This document shows positions 22,656-34,076 of a stretch of 64,000 nt of DNA, one piece after another. The translations under genes were made by a program, and so were the position numbers. Where the stretch lies: assembly GCA_027186245.1 (NCBI GenBank), contig CP114484.1, positions 8,092,001 to 8,156,000 of the forward strand, in the 5' to 3' direction. The notes under the pieces are model-generated. The model made no database searches and was not told the DNA's origin. It saw only the letters and a program-made list of their open reading frames with translations. Every line of letters starts with the position of its first letter. Positions within the stretch are counted from its first letter, which is position 1. The DNA comes from Coriaria nepalensis. Its lineage: Eukaryota > Streptophyta > Magnoliopsida > Cucurbitales > Coriariaceae.

Positions 22656-24770
22656 AAATGGCTAGATTGTACATGGTTTTCTATTCATAAATTGGATTGT
22701 ACATGTAATTTCGAAATTGTATTGTACATGTATTATATGTTTAAGATGGTTATATTCATAAATTTGATTGTACATGTAATTTGCAAAAAATAATAAGCAT
22801 CAATTTGCAAAATTATATAAGGATAAAATTTCCATATATATACTCAAAAAAATTATATCATTTCAAATCTATATAGCTTTGATAAATATCACATGACCAT
22901 TTTTTAAAGAGGGTTTTAGCACGCTTATTAGATTACTTGGATGAGGGTTTTCCGGCATTGATTTTAGTGCCGCTTTCAACCTCTTAGCTTCTCGTTGATG
23001 TGAGATTGAAATATCGTCTTCCTTCTTTTTTTTTTATTTGTTTTCCTTCATATTCCCACAAGTTCGAGCTATCATGATTTTTTAAAATGTACTGAGTTTG
23101 TTTTTAAAGAAGATTTTGACTTCTAACAAGGGCATGAGCTCGAATGGATTTGTTGATAGAGAATAAGAGTGAAGATTCAATATTTCAAATGTGTATTAAT
23201 GGAGAGGGAATGCCGAAATAAATAAAGAAAGAAAATATAATAAAATAAAAAGGTGAGGGGAAAGGAAAAAAATAATAATAATAAATCCGGTAACCTGTTT
23301 TCGTCTCTAGGCTACCTAACTTATCCGCCAAATTTACATGGATGATCCGGATTGCCTGAGGCATGAACGCCATGCAAGAGCCTTAAAACACCCCCTTTTC
23401 GATTTCAAATGTCAAAATCCGGATACTGACTCACAAAATGCAATTGCAATCGTAAAGAACACTGTTCATGTTTCTCTTCCTTCCACCTTTATCTTTACTT
23501 TACCTCTGATTCATCAGTACACGACCCAACCTTTCGTTCTTTCTGAAGTTATTTCCATAAGAATCAGATCGAAGCGAGCTCCATCTTTCTTCCGTTTATG
23601 CATTTTAGGGATTCACACCACCTTTTCCGGCGGTAAACTATTTTGTTTCAACCTGTAATTTCTGAATATGTTTTGTTTTCGGCTTGAGGGCTTCACTACA
23701 CCCTCTCCATCTCTCTTCCGTTTTGTTTTCGCCATGCTTCACTCTACCCTTTACGCCCTGGGTTACCTGAATGAAAGCTTTTTCCGACAAACCTTTTTCG
23801 TTTATGTTTTCTGGTTCTCCTCCATCCTTGCCAACATGCTTTTCGTAGTGTATTTTTGAATCTCTTTCTGGAAATGCGTTTAATTTCCGTTCTTGCGATT
23901 ATTGAGTCCGTTTATACACTTTCTGAATCTGTTTCTACGATTTCTGATTTTGTTCGGCGATTATTGAAATATTGATACTGTTCTGAGAATTTGGAAATGC
24001 TTTTATTATAGAAGTTGATTGGTTAGGATATCTTGAAACGTTTTTTATTCTTATTCCGCGATCATCGATTCGAAATCAAAATCGATTTCTTATTTTGTCG
24101 GCCATTAATATAGAAATGCTTTCTGAATTTTTTTTTAGAGATCATTGATTCGCAATTTCAAGACAGAAATCGATATGCAGGTCCGCAATTGATATGTTTT
24201 GCGATTTGTAGGTACAAGTGTTGAATCTGTTGTCTCGAAAATTAATTACAGTTGTTGATTATATATTGTTCAATCTATTTATCCTGTACATGAAAATTAT
24301 TTTTGTTGCGATTACTGAATTTACTGTAGAATTTGTTTTTGCTCTTCATCTGTTAAGTAACAAATGATCATAAGAGATCAAAAATTTGATAGTTAATTTG
24401 CAAATGTTGTAAACCTGTTAGTGAGAAAGTAGATGTAAAAGATAAAAATAAGGAATGTACTATTATTCTAGAAAGTTAAAATAGATACCAAAAAAAAAAA
24501 CAAAAAACAAAAGGACAGTTATAACTATACCTTTTTTTTGTTTTTTTACAAGTTAGTGAGATGATATTTAAACCTGGTCCAGGTGACTTTATCACCAAGT
24601 TGATTGTTTCAATTCTGATAAAGGCTAATGTGGTATCCGAATTTTCTGATAAACGCTTTGGGTCAAAATCCGATTGACTTGACATATTTTCAGTAGCTAC
24701 GTATGGGTATACTCCTAAATATATTGCCTCATCATCGTAGTCTCCCATTCCTCCACGTGGTACCACTTAT
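22656..24770. other. AT-rich intergenic DNA with short direct repeats
   Basis: Between 22670 and 22780 the motif ATTGTACATGTAATTT recurs three to four times. Open frames at 23338-23658 and 23668-23859 have no recognisable domain and are not flanked by convincing splice sites. Phenylalanine-rich CT/TTT tracts at 23.5-24.2 kb look like leader or intron DNA of a lost gene or element. No gene is supported. Confidence 0.4.
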
Positions 24771-25210
24771 ACTAGTGACTTTACCCGGCAGTCACCGAAC
24801 CTTTCAGATGCAACTACGTATCATGGTGGATAGGAGGATGGCAGACGCAAGAGGAAGGTGAAGGACACCCGACCTTTGCAGATTGTAGATTACTTTGAAA
24901 CATTTGCGGAAGGATCAACTCAGAAAGCATATAATCTAGAGAAGCTTGTAGATGCAAATGCGACATTCTACAATAAGATGGGGAGAAACTCTATGTAATC
25001 TTCATGGTCGGGTGTTAGTCAGCCACCAAAGGAAGATGTATGAATGTACTAAACGGTCTCGCTGGGTTGGCATGAAGACGTATACTCTCGCGACATGGTA
25101 CTAAGGTACGAAGACTCACTGGGAAGTATTCTTTCATATATGCAGCGATGATGATCGAATGAGAGCGTGGATATCAAACCTGGCTCCGTATATGATCTGA
25201 CATTGTAATA
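24771..25210 (+). pseudogene. Degenerate coding fragment, family not recognised
   Basis: On the + strand 24780-25000 reads in one frame with codon-like composition: a basic string KRKVKDTRPLQIVDYFETFA, then an acidic-helical stretch ending NKMGRNSM, stopping at about 24997. Upstream the same frame has stops at 24733 and 24829. Basic patch followed by a helix occurs in C-termini of several plant transposon-encoded proteins (for example the Myb/SANT partner of Harbinger elements), but no diagnostic residue is present. Confidence 0.25.
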
Positions 25211-25766
25211 CCATGTGGAGTGATTTCACATTTGTGGTTTGTTGATTTCTCTTTATCTATGACTATGACCCATTATCTACTGTTGAATTATATTTGCATG
25301 TCTATGACCTGTCGGTTTATATTCGTGATTTAATAATGTATTATGACTTCAATAATTTGGTTTGTACGTTGAGTAGCTTAGGTTTGAGACTGATTAAGTG
25401 GTATCAAGACAGAACTTTAACCTACTTTTGTTTCTACACTACGAGATATTACTGATACAGCTTCTATTTTCTTTATTTATATAGTACTTAATGAGGTTCA
25501 CAGTTATTAGAAATCGAAACATTTGCAGGGACAAATGTTTTTCAAACTTTTGATAATTTGGAAAAAAAAAGTTTATGCACTAAAGAATTGTGTTTGATCG
25601 AAACATGTGAGTATTCATGCACTAAAGAAACAAACCTTTTCAGGCATAAAGTAAATGAAATTAACAATTGGTAAAAGTACTATTTACTCCTTCGGCATCC
25701 CAATTTAAAAAACACCTCTTGCCTTTAATTGTGGGGAGTAAAGTTGGAAAGCAAGCAACATATTAT

Positions 25767-26375
25767 TAAATATGGCAATTAGGGCCGGGTTGGCCCAGAT
25801 CCATTTAGTCTAGCCCGTTAAAGCCCAACCCGCATCCGTAATATGCGAATTATCTGTGGTGAATAGTATCATCCTATTGCATAAAGCAGCAGGATTGTAC
25901 ACTTAGGTTTTAGCCTAAGCTAAAGCCTAAGTCTTAGTTGCAAAGAGCAACGGCTCCCTGCTCTAATTTTTTTTTTAAATATTAAATTTTTCCTTCTTTA
26001 TTATTTTTTTCTCTAATATTCTTTTAAATTATCTTCATAAATTACAATAAAAAAATCATATCTTAATTCTATTATTTTTTCTCTTCATTATTTTACCTAT
26101 AACTACCCCATTAAATTATCTTCATAAATCACAATTCATAACTCAAAAAAATCATCTCTCAACTCTCAATTTTTCTCTATTTATTTTTCTTACTAATTTA
26201 AAGTCTCAATTATCAATTTTACAATTCCTGAATCCTGATTATGGTCTTGACTCTCAACTCTCAAGTTCCAAAATCGGATTTCAGGTTGGTTCAATTTTTC
26301 TATTTTATTATAATGTGTTTTAATCTTTATTATTATAATTATTTTTTGTAAATTTTATCTTACAAGTTCTAACAA

Positions 26376-26423
<48 letters not shown>

Positions 26424-29068
26424 AATAACATATAATGATAACTTGGATAATACACATGATTTTGGAAGCCAGCCAAATTTGCCATTTTATAGTACAGGAT
26501 ATATGGAATTGGACGAAAATAATTTTCCGAATATAGACGAGGTCCACGAGGATGAGGTCGATCTCGACGATGAAGTAACAACTACACCGAGTACAACTGC
26601 TTCTACAAAACGCAAGAAGACAACGTCAAAAGTTTGGCTTTGTTTTGACTAGTTATACAAGCCAGATTAACACAATAAAATTAAAAAATATGCTATATGT
26701 AAGGTATGTAAAAAGACTCTAACTGCTATTGGGACTGATGGAACTACCCACTTAAAACATCATAAAGATAAATGCATGCCTGATCCCACACTCGGTATAA
26801 GTATGTCTCAAACTCAATTAAATTTTCAACCTGATAGTTCAGTCTCTACATATTCATATAACGAAATGAGAGCTAGATATAATCTTGCTAAGTTGATTGC
26901 TTATTTTGATTTGCCTATTGGTTTTGCTAACTCTGAATATTATGAAAATTTTGTTCGAGACTCATATTATCCTTCCTATAGGAAAGTAAGTAGAAATACA
27001 ACTAGAAGTGATATAGAAGCATGTTTTAAAAAGCAACGTGATGCTTTAAAAAAAGAATTAGGTTCACCTTATGTTAGTATTACATTAACGTCTGATATTT
27101 GGAGAGCAAAGTCTAAGTAAAATTATTTATCTATAGTTAGTCATTATTTAGATGTTGAATGGTCTATGAAAAAAAATCATAGATTTTAGAGTTATTGAGA
27201 CTCAACATAATGCTGCAACTATTTATAATATTATTATGCAAGTTTTGAATGAATTTAATATAAAACAACGTATAATATCAATCACATTGGATAATGCTTC
27301 TAAAAATACGAAAGCAATATCTTTATTTGATGATCAGCTTAGTGAGCACAATGGTGGAATATTTCTACATCAACGATGTGTTTGTCACATAATAAACCTC
27401 ATTGTCAAAGCAAGTATGAAATTGGTAACGAATGAAATCACAAATATTCGAGATGCATTAGCTTTCATAGTCAGCTCTAATCCTCGTATAACCACATTTA
27501 GACAATTATGCAAGAATGCAGGTAAACCTCGGAAGTTTGCACTTGATATGGACATAAGATGGAATTCAACTTATATAATGTTACAACAAGGTATTCCATA
27601 TAAAGATGAAATTACAATGTTTTTACCTCTAAAACAAGGTACATCTACTATATTGCGTGAAAACGATTAGGAAACTGCTAAAAAATTTAACAAATTTCTA
27701 AAAGTTTTTTACAAGTCTACTATGATTTTATCTGGTATTTATTATTTTACTTCACCGTTAGTTATTGCACAATTTGTTGATTATGTTCAAATGTTTACTG
27801 CTTATGATGATGATGTTATTTTTAAACCGATTATAGAAAAAATAAAAATAAAATACTTAAAATATTGGAAAGAAATTCCACTTTTGTAATCCTTTGAAGT
27901 TCTATTTGATCCTAGACTTAAATATTAAGGTTTTAGTAAGGTTGTTTCTTTTATAGGAAGAGAATTAGATATTTTTTATGATGAACTAATCGCTAATGCA
28001 AATATAAAATTTCATGAAGTTTATGTTGTTTATGAAAATAAGTATAGCGATTTGCGACCGCGACGATCCGATCAACAAAATGAACGACCAAAGAAGGCGA
28101 TATGAAATATTTACAACAACAAGAAGAGTTCTTCAAGTAGTGGTATTTCAAAATACGGGGAGCTTCGGAAGTATCTTGAATCATCAGATGATGAGGATGG
28201 AGATGACTTTAATATCTTGCAATAGTGAAAGTATAATTCAAGAAGATTTCCTATATTAGCTCGACTCGCACATGACGTCTTGACCGTCCCCGTCTCAATA
28301 GTGTCTTCAGAATCAGCCTTTAGCATCAGTGGGAGAATAATTTATGATAGAAGAACTAAATTAACGTCTGAAATGATTGAGATATTATCGTGCATCAGAG
28401 ATTGGGAATGTGCAAATCAGCAAAACCAACATCAAATGACGGATCAAGAAGAAATGTACGGAGCATTTGATAATTTATATTTCGAATCTGAATACAAAGC
28501 TGCTAATTGTGAGGTAGGAAGTAGTTCAACCGCCCATTAGAAATTATAGATTATAATGCAATTTGAATAATGTTTTTTTTTTCTTATTTTTAATACTTTA
28601 TAGTAAGTTTCATTTTTTCTCCTTTAGGTCGGGAGGTTTTTTTTATGGAACTATTTATCATTATAAATCACAATAAAGTTATTTTTTTGGCTTACTCTTT
28701 GTTAATAATATACTAAATTATAAGTCTTCAAAAATAACAAAATTGGAAAAGAAATCACAAGGTTTTAGGATAATATTATTTTAGGTTCATCTGTTTCACC
28801 AGAACGTAATAAAATATAAGTTATTAAATAAACGGATAAATATACTATTTTTGTATTATAAAACTTACTTACTACATCATAAAACTACTTTATTGAACTA
28901 TAAAAAAAAACCTATTTTTAACCAGGCTCGGGCCGGGCCTAAAATTTTGAGGCTTGGGCTGGGCCTAGAATTTTGAGGCTCGGCCTGACCGGAATCAAAA
29001 TGGGCCAAGCCCGACCTAAACGGGCTCGGGTCTAATATGAGCTGGGCCGGCTTGGATTGCCATCTCTA
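25767..29068 (+). mobile_element. Complete but dead hAT transposon with TIRs and 8-bp TSD
   Basis: The left end TAAATATGGCAATTAGGGCC and the inverted right end TAGAGATGGCAATCCAAGCC form imperfect terminal inverted repeats of the plant hAT type (T-A-x-x-x-x-TGGCAA). Flanks are CATATTAT (25759-25766) and CATGTTAT (29069-29076), an 8-bp target duplication with one mismatch, the size expected for hAT. Subterminal DNA is rich in GGGCC/GGCCC motifs at both ends, another hAT feature. Inside lies one broken transposase on the + strand. Total 3,302 bp. Confidence 0.88.
26443..28540 (+). pseudogene. hAT transposase pseudogene (BED finger to C-terminal dimerisation domain)
   Basis: Blocks in order on the + strand: an acidic N-terminus rich in D/E; a BED-type zinc finger spread across a stop (AICKVCKKTL ... 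THLKHHKDKC, giving CxxC and HxxxxxC, near 26690-26775); QLNFQPDSS and RYNLAKLIAYFDLPIGF (typical hAT core start); SDIWRAK near 27100 (the first catalytic Asp block); SITLDNASKN near 27285 (second catalytic Asp block); HQRCVCHIINLIVKAS (CxxH); DIRWNSTYIML (RW block); and the dimerisation region VPVSIVSSESAFSISGRII with LTSEMIEILSCIRDW. Stops at about 26650, 26668, 27118, 27670, 27888 and a frameshift near 27175 make it non-functional. Confidence 0.9.
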
Positions 29069-29076
29069 CATGTTAT

Positions 29077-31160
29077 ATTCATTGAACTATTTGTACTTGA
29101 CAATAAAAGTTTATACCTGTCAAGTCAATCAATCATATTAGACCCGATGGTATATATTTTGTGAGATTTAAATTTATTTATAAATATTAATGATATTATT
29201 ATTTATTTAATAATAGTAATAATATTTATTTATTTATCTTATTTATTAATTATATTGGAATTAATATCTTATATTTTTTATATACATATCATGATAAAGT
29301 ATGTATCTTAAGTTATGCATTTTGGAGATAATGATGGATATCATGCTTATTGAGACTCAAGTTGCTTAAAACTTAAAGACACGAATTATTCGTTATCATA
29401 GGATCTCAAGAATGAATATTGATGATCTGGATAGACACTCATATAGTTCATCACCTAAAGTGTTTAGGGTGACCGATCTCATGGTCGTTGATGTAGTAGA
29501 ATATTATTATTATTATGTAGGTGCTTAGTAGAGACTAAGAGTACCGAATGTGACACTTATATGATTTTCAAAGATAATTAATTATGACTGTTAATGAGAA
29601 TTATCTAGTGACTATATTACATGTAGTCCTTAGACCTGAGATCGTCATTGTGTCTTATGTGCTAGATTTCATACTTTGAAATCATTCCAATTAGCCCTAG
29701 CCAAGGGTGAACAATAGGTGAACCGTTGGGTATGAAATCTTGTACATAAAGGTTGTGAGTGATCAATATGAAATCCATCACTTCCGTATATAGAAATAAG
29801 TTCTATGAGTTATATACTTTTATTGAACAATGAAATCCTTGAAAGGTAGTATAGAATGAAAAATGTTTAAGTAAATTAATTGTTTATGTTCATTAAATAT
29901 ATAACAGTTGATATTATTTATCTATTAGAGTTTAACAGTTAAACCATGTCCTAAAACAAATTGAGACATTGGCTAGATGGAAAGATCATTATTGTACAAT
30001 TGTTAATCACAACAGGTTCTTTTGGAAGATGCTTACTTCACATCTTTCGGACAGCCTTGACACTTTGCTACAAATTAATCTTGACTTAAAGGTTTAAGTT
30101 AATTTATCATAAGATAATTGAATTACCTGTTTAGTTTAAAATATATTTTAATGCTAAACAAATCTAATTATGAATTATATAACATCATAAAGTGTTAAGA
30201 GATACTCCTACTGGCATGATATAAAACCTAATCACTCACAAATTAAAGTTTAAATATAACTTGGTTAAGTTTTCTATGAAAATACGAAAAAAGTATAGTT
30301 TTGATTTTAGGAGTAAAATCATAATTTGTCTTGTAGTGTGACTATAAAGATAAAATGATAAATTATTAATTTAGTAAATCTAATGTCGTGCAACTTTGTT
30401 AGCATAACTAAAGGACATCAATTTAAGATTTCATACTGACCTTGGGTATAAGAATCAGGTGTGCTATAGAGTTATAACCAATCATAATATAAATCTTATT
30501 AATACTTAGTATTATCATTATTGAGATTATCTTATGATCATATTTGTGAATTTAATTTAAATTAAATACCTACATAATTTTTTCGATATTCTCTAATATC
30601 AATAATTATGAGTATAATCCTCCTAGATATTAAGATAGCTTATATAATAGTCTTACCGGATTATCAATATTATTTCTTGATAATCATATGACTATGAACA
30701 ATTTATATTTTCGACACATATTCTTAGATGTTAGATCAGAATTATAATATTGTATCAGGATTTACAGGCCAAGAGACAATCTCAGATATTGGACTTGTCT
30801 ATAAAAATTTATGAATTCACATAAGAATTTCTTCATAAACTAAATGTCTTTATTAAATGAATAAATTATTTAATTATTAATATTCATAACAAAAAGATTG
30901 TTCACGTAATTAAAATGCTATAATAGGATCTAATCGATTAGCTTAAATGACATGTATATGATTTGAATTCAGAAGTTAGATGTCAATCAATTTTAGATGC
31001 TAAAGTTTGTTACATGACATGAGCTAATATATTGAAAGCATCATTAGTATTTTGAAACTGAAATATTATCCTATTTCAAGTTAATGGTAGTTGGCATAAG
31101 GTTTATGTTGTTAGGAAAACATATCATTAAATGCATGATGTGACCATAATATTGCAGGTA
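29077..31160. repeat. AT-rich non-coding DNA, probably LTR-derived
   Basis: No frame codes for anything recognisable. The stretch 29.33-30.06 kb has the sentence-like non-coding texture of plant LTRs, with strings such as GTCCTTAGACCTGAGATCGTC and CCCTAGCCAAGGGTGAACA that I associate with old LTRs, but I could not define TG...CA ends or target duplications. Confidence 0.3.
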
Positions 31161-31167
31161 TGTATTG

Positions 31168-32960
31168 TCTAAGAGAGCTGGCAAAATGAGTTGAGCCTGC
31201 ACGCTTACATACGTGGCCTTACTGTGCTGGGCTTGAGATTTAGACCCATAGGCCGACTTGGTACGTTACGGACCCATTGATTTGAATTCGAATTCAAACC
31301 CCCTCTCTCCACTCTTTATACCCTTATTCTATGATTTATGACATATTCATTACACAATTTATAATGGAATTGTGATCCCACCTATCTCTCATAACAGAAT
31401 CATGATCTCAAGAATCTCTCACTTTGACCAGTTCCTTAATTCTCATCTGATTGAAAATGTTTCGTAATCAATTCAATTGTATTTACTTTAACATTTCCAA
31501 ATTCAATTGTATTTATTACATAATTGATTCTCACTGGATTTAAATTATGTCACAATCAATTCAATCTGTATTTACTTTCACATTTCCTAATTCAATCGTA
31601 ATTATTACACACTGGTTACGTGAGGAGCTTACGTAAGTCTTGACAAATGTCATTTGGCGGAAAGTTCATGCATTTTAGGTATTGCTCTACTATCAGACCT
31701 TTTACTTTTGTAACTTCATTTTGGGCATGCTTACTAATCGTTATTTTTGCATAATTATAATTGTGTTTGTCATATCATGAACGTCATCGGTAGAGATAAT
31801 TTGACACTAACAAACAATTTCATTGAGAAAGTTTGCAAGGTGGTGAAGTACATCTGCTCGTCACTTGTATGAGAGAAGACCTTTCGAGAGTGTTGTGAAA
31901 AGGAATACCTCACTTTGACAAGAAGATTTGAAGGGTACTTCCATTCGATGGAACTCCTAAGTACATTACATTACTAAATAGCCTTTAAATAATTTTATAA
32001 ATTATGTTTATTTTAATATCTTTAATTCTTTATCGTTGTGACATGATTCAAATTGGAAAGATTCTTATATTATATGGTGTATAATCACGTGGCATACTAA
32101 ATACGATCTTAACTATAAATATCAATTTCATATATCATATTATCAATAATATAAAAATGATGTTTATGGTTGTGACCGTATTTGGTTTGCCACATAGCGA
32201 TGCACTATGTGCATGATCAGGCTGTAGTAGATTTGTATATAAAGTTCCTTGAATTCCTTTTGACCACCACAAAGAAGTTATCCACTACCAACACTCTTAC
32301 TATCCACCTATATTGCCATCAGATTTTTCTCATCCTTAATTTGATCAGACATGCAGCAGTAGACGATCCTATGGAGGTAGTGGTTGATAATATGCAAGCT
32401 AAGGTGACGAATTATTTTATTGATCCAGATAAGTTAAACTTACTTGCTGGCATTTTGTTGTTGTTGGATCCCTGCAACAAGCTTGTACTGCTTGCCCTGG
32501 TTCTCAAACTTCTTTTCGAGGACAACGACATACCAGCATACGCCAATACTGTGGTTGGAGACATGTGGTCGATGTTGCAGAGTTTATACGATATATATGC
32601 AGCTGATCAAGGTCATGGTCTATGCCAATGTGGCGAATCATCATCGCATCCAGAGTCTTCTTGAAGTTCGTTATTACCACCTTATTCTCCTCGAAAGTAT
32701 CTTGATCAGGAATCCGTATGACACTCCACAGTGTTTCGAGGTGGAGCAGTACTTAGATTTCGATCGTAGAGTGGTGGAAGAAGAATGAGGCTCGATATCC
32801 AATACTCGAGCAGATTGCCCGAGATATCCTTGCATAACAAATATCCATAGTTGCTTCAGAGTCCACATTTAAGATAAGTGATCATATAATCGCTAACTAC
32901 CGCAGGCTTACGCCATCTATGGGTTGTTGTATCTGTATGTAGAGCTAATTTTTGAAGATA
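31168..32960 (+). mobile_element. Second hAT-derived segment, ends incomplete
   Basis: TAAGAGAGCTGGCAAAATGAGTTG at 31168 resembles a hAT left terminus (TA..G..TGGCAAAA). It precedes transposase-like text from about 31.8 kb. No inverted partner was found at the right; instead GCTGGTAAAATGA occurs twice in direct orientation at about 32981 and 33022. A near-duplicate of about 100 bp (AATTCAATTGTATTTACTTT around 31470 and 31560) lies between the terminus and the coding part. Confidence 0.4.
31800..32960 (+). pseudogene. hAT transposase pseudogene fragment
   Basis: Recognised by blocks in different + strand frames: VCKVVKYICSS (pre-RW helix, about 31830); SIRWNS (the RWNST block, about 31945); VDNMQAKVTNYFIDPDKLNL with GILLLLDPCNKL (about 32370-32480, the core block ..LDPR.K); and the dimerisation block WWKKNEARYPILEQIARDILA with ISIVASES (about 32775-32855). 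The best-preserved open piece is 32182-32664. The BED finger and catalytic N-terminal part were not found. Confidence 0.75.
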
Positions 32961-33233
32961 TCATTCACTTTAGACGGTGGTGCTGGTAAAATGAATGAAC
33001 GTGTAATAGCAAACTGTAAAAATGCTGGTAAAATGAGAGAGCCTATCAATATTGTGGATACGAAAATAAATTTTTTATGTTTTAAACAGAGCTGAATATA
33101 AATTTTATGCCCTTTTTGGATTACATGGAATTTAGTTCTTTATTATAATTCTCTAGCCCTAATTTTTAGGGTCCTTTACGATAATTATAATTCTTAAAGA
33201 TTATTCAAATGTCAAAATTGAAAGGAAAATAAT

Positions 33234-33383
33234 AGGGAGACAAAAAATTAAAACAAAAGTTAGATAAGATTAGGTGAGGTATTAACTACTTATACTATCA
33301 CTTATTACCTGACTCATCAATTGATGTGGATAGTTGCTACCTCACCTTATTTTATCTAAAGTTTTTCTAATTATCATCTCCCT
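33234..33383. mobile_element. Foldback MITE, 150-bp inverted-repeat core
   Basis: AGGGAGA at 33234 pairs with TCTCCCT ending 33383. Inside, GATAAGATTAGGTGAGGTA pairs with TACCTCACCTTATTTTATC, leaving a short loop around ATCAATTGAT. Pairing may extend outward to about 33169 and 33434 (GGGTCCTTTACGATAATTAT against its inverse near 33395-33430). No coding capacity. Confidence 0.7.
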
Positions 33384-33434
33384 AATAACTACCCAAATTA
33401 GAATTATAGGTCCCGACTACAATTTTGTCCCACC

Positions 33435-34076
33435 GGCCACCTGATCTGGTCCCAAAAGCGAAACATTAGCTTAAACAATTCGGCTTTGTATGTGCAAAAA
33501 GCCCACCCGCAATAATCAATTCGGACCCCAGATCTCTAGAAACAAGATCGAAACCGACCCACCCACACCACTAGGCGTAACCTTCAAAAGAATGGCTTTA
33601 AGACTGGTACATTCAAAGCATTCTCACTCTTTTCCCTTTCCTTCTCAACATGATAAATTGACAGTCACGCACGCAGTATTTATTTATTTCCGTTTTGGGC
33701 GAGGCTCGAGCAATATTCTAGATTCAAATCACATCGATACAAAGCCACTTGAGACTTAACATTGACTTTATAAGCCAAGAAAATGTAAGTACAATAAAGA
33801 TCATTTGATAGAGGCCTTTTCATTTTCCCTTCTCAGACATGATTATACAGTTAATTCGTGTTATCGGATATAACATACCAGCTACAAAACTGAGGTCATC
33901 GTCTACAACAAAGGCCAATACGAACTGTTCACCCTGAATGAATATCCATCTCGAGCCCTTTAGTCAAATCATCCTCAAGTTTCCCGAAAGCACAAGCTGA
34001 TCGAATTACCTTGAGCCAAGTAATATGGGCCGGAATAAATTACAATGCAATATCCCCATGCTCTAACAGTAAAATT
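33435..34076. other. Spacer and 3' side of CDC27, no gene seen
   Basis: The open frame 33490-33759 (89 codons, + strand) has no homology I recognise. The part next to 34077 is the 3' UTR of the - strand CDC27 gene. Confidence 0.4.

Noticed and set aside
23338..23859. 106- and 63-codon open frames as genes
   Set aside because: No recognisable content, no splice partners and no conserved neighbours.
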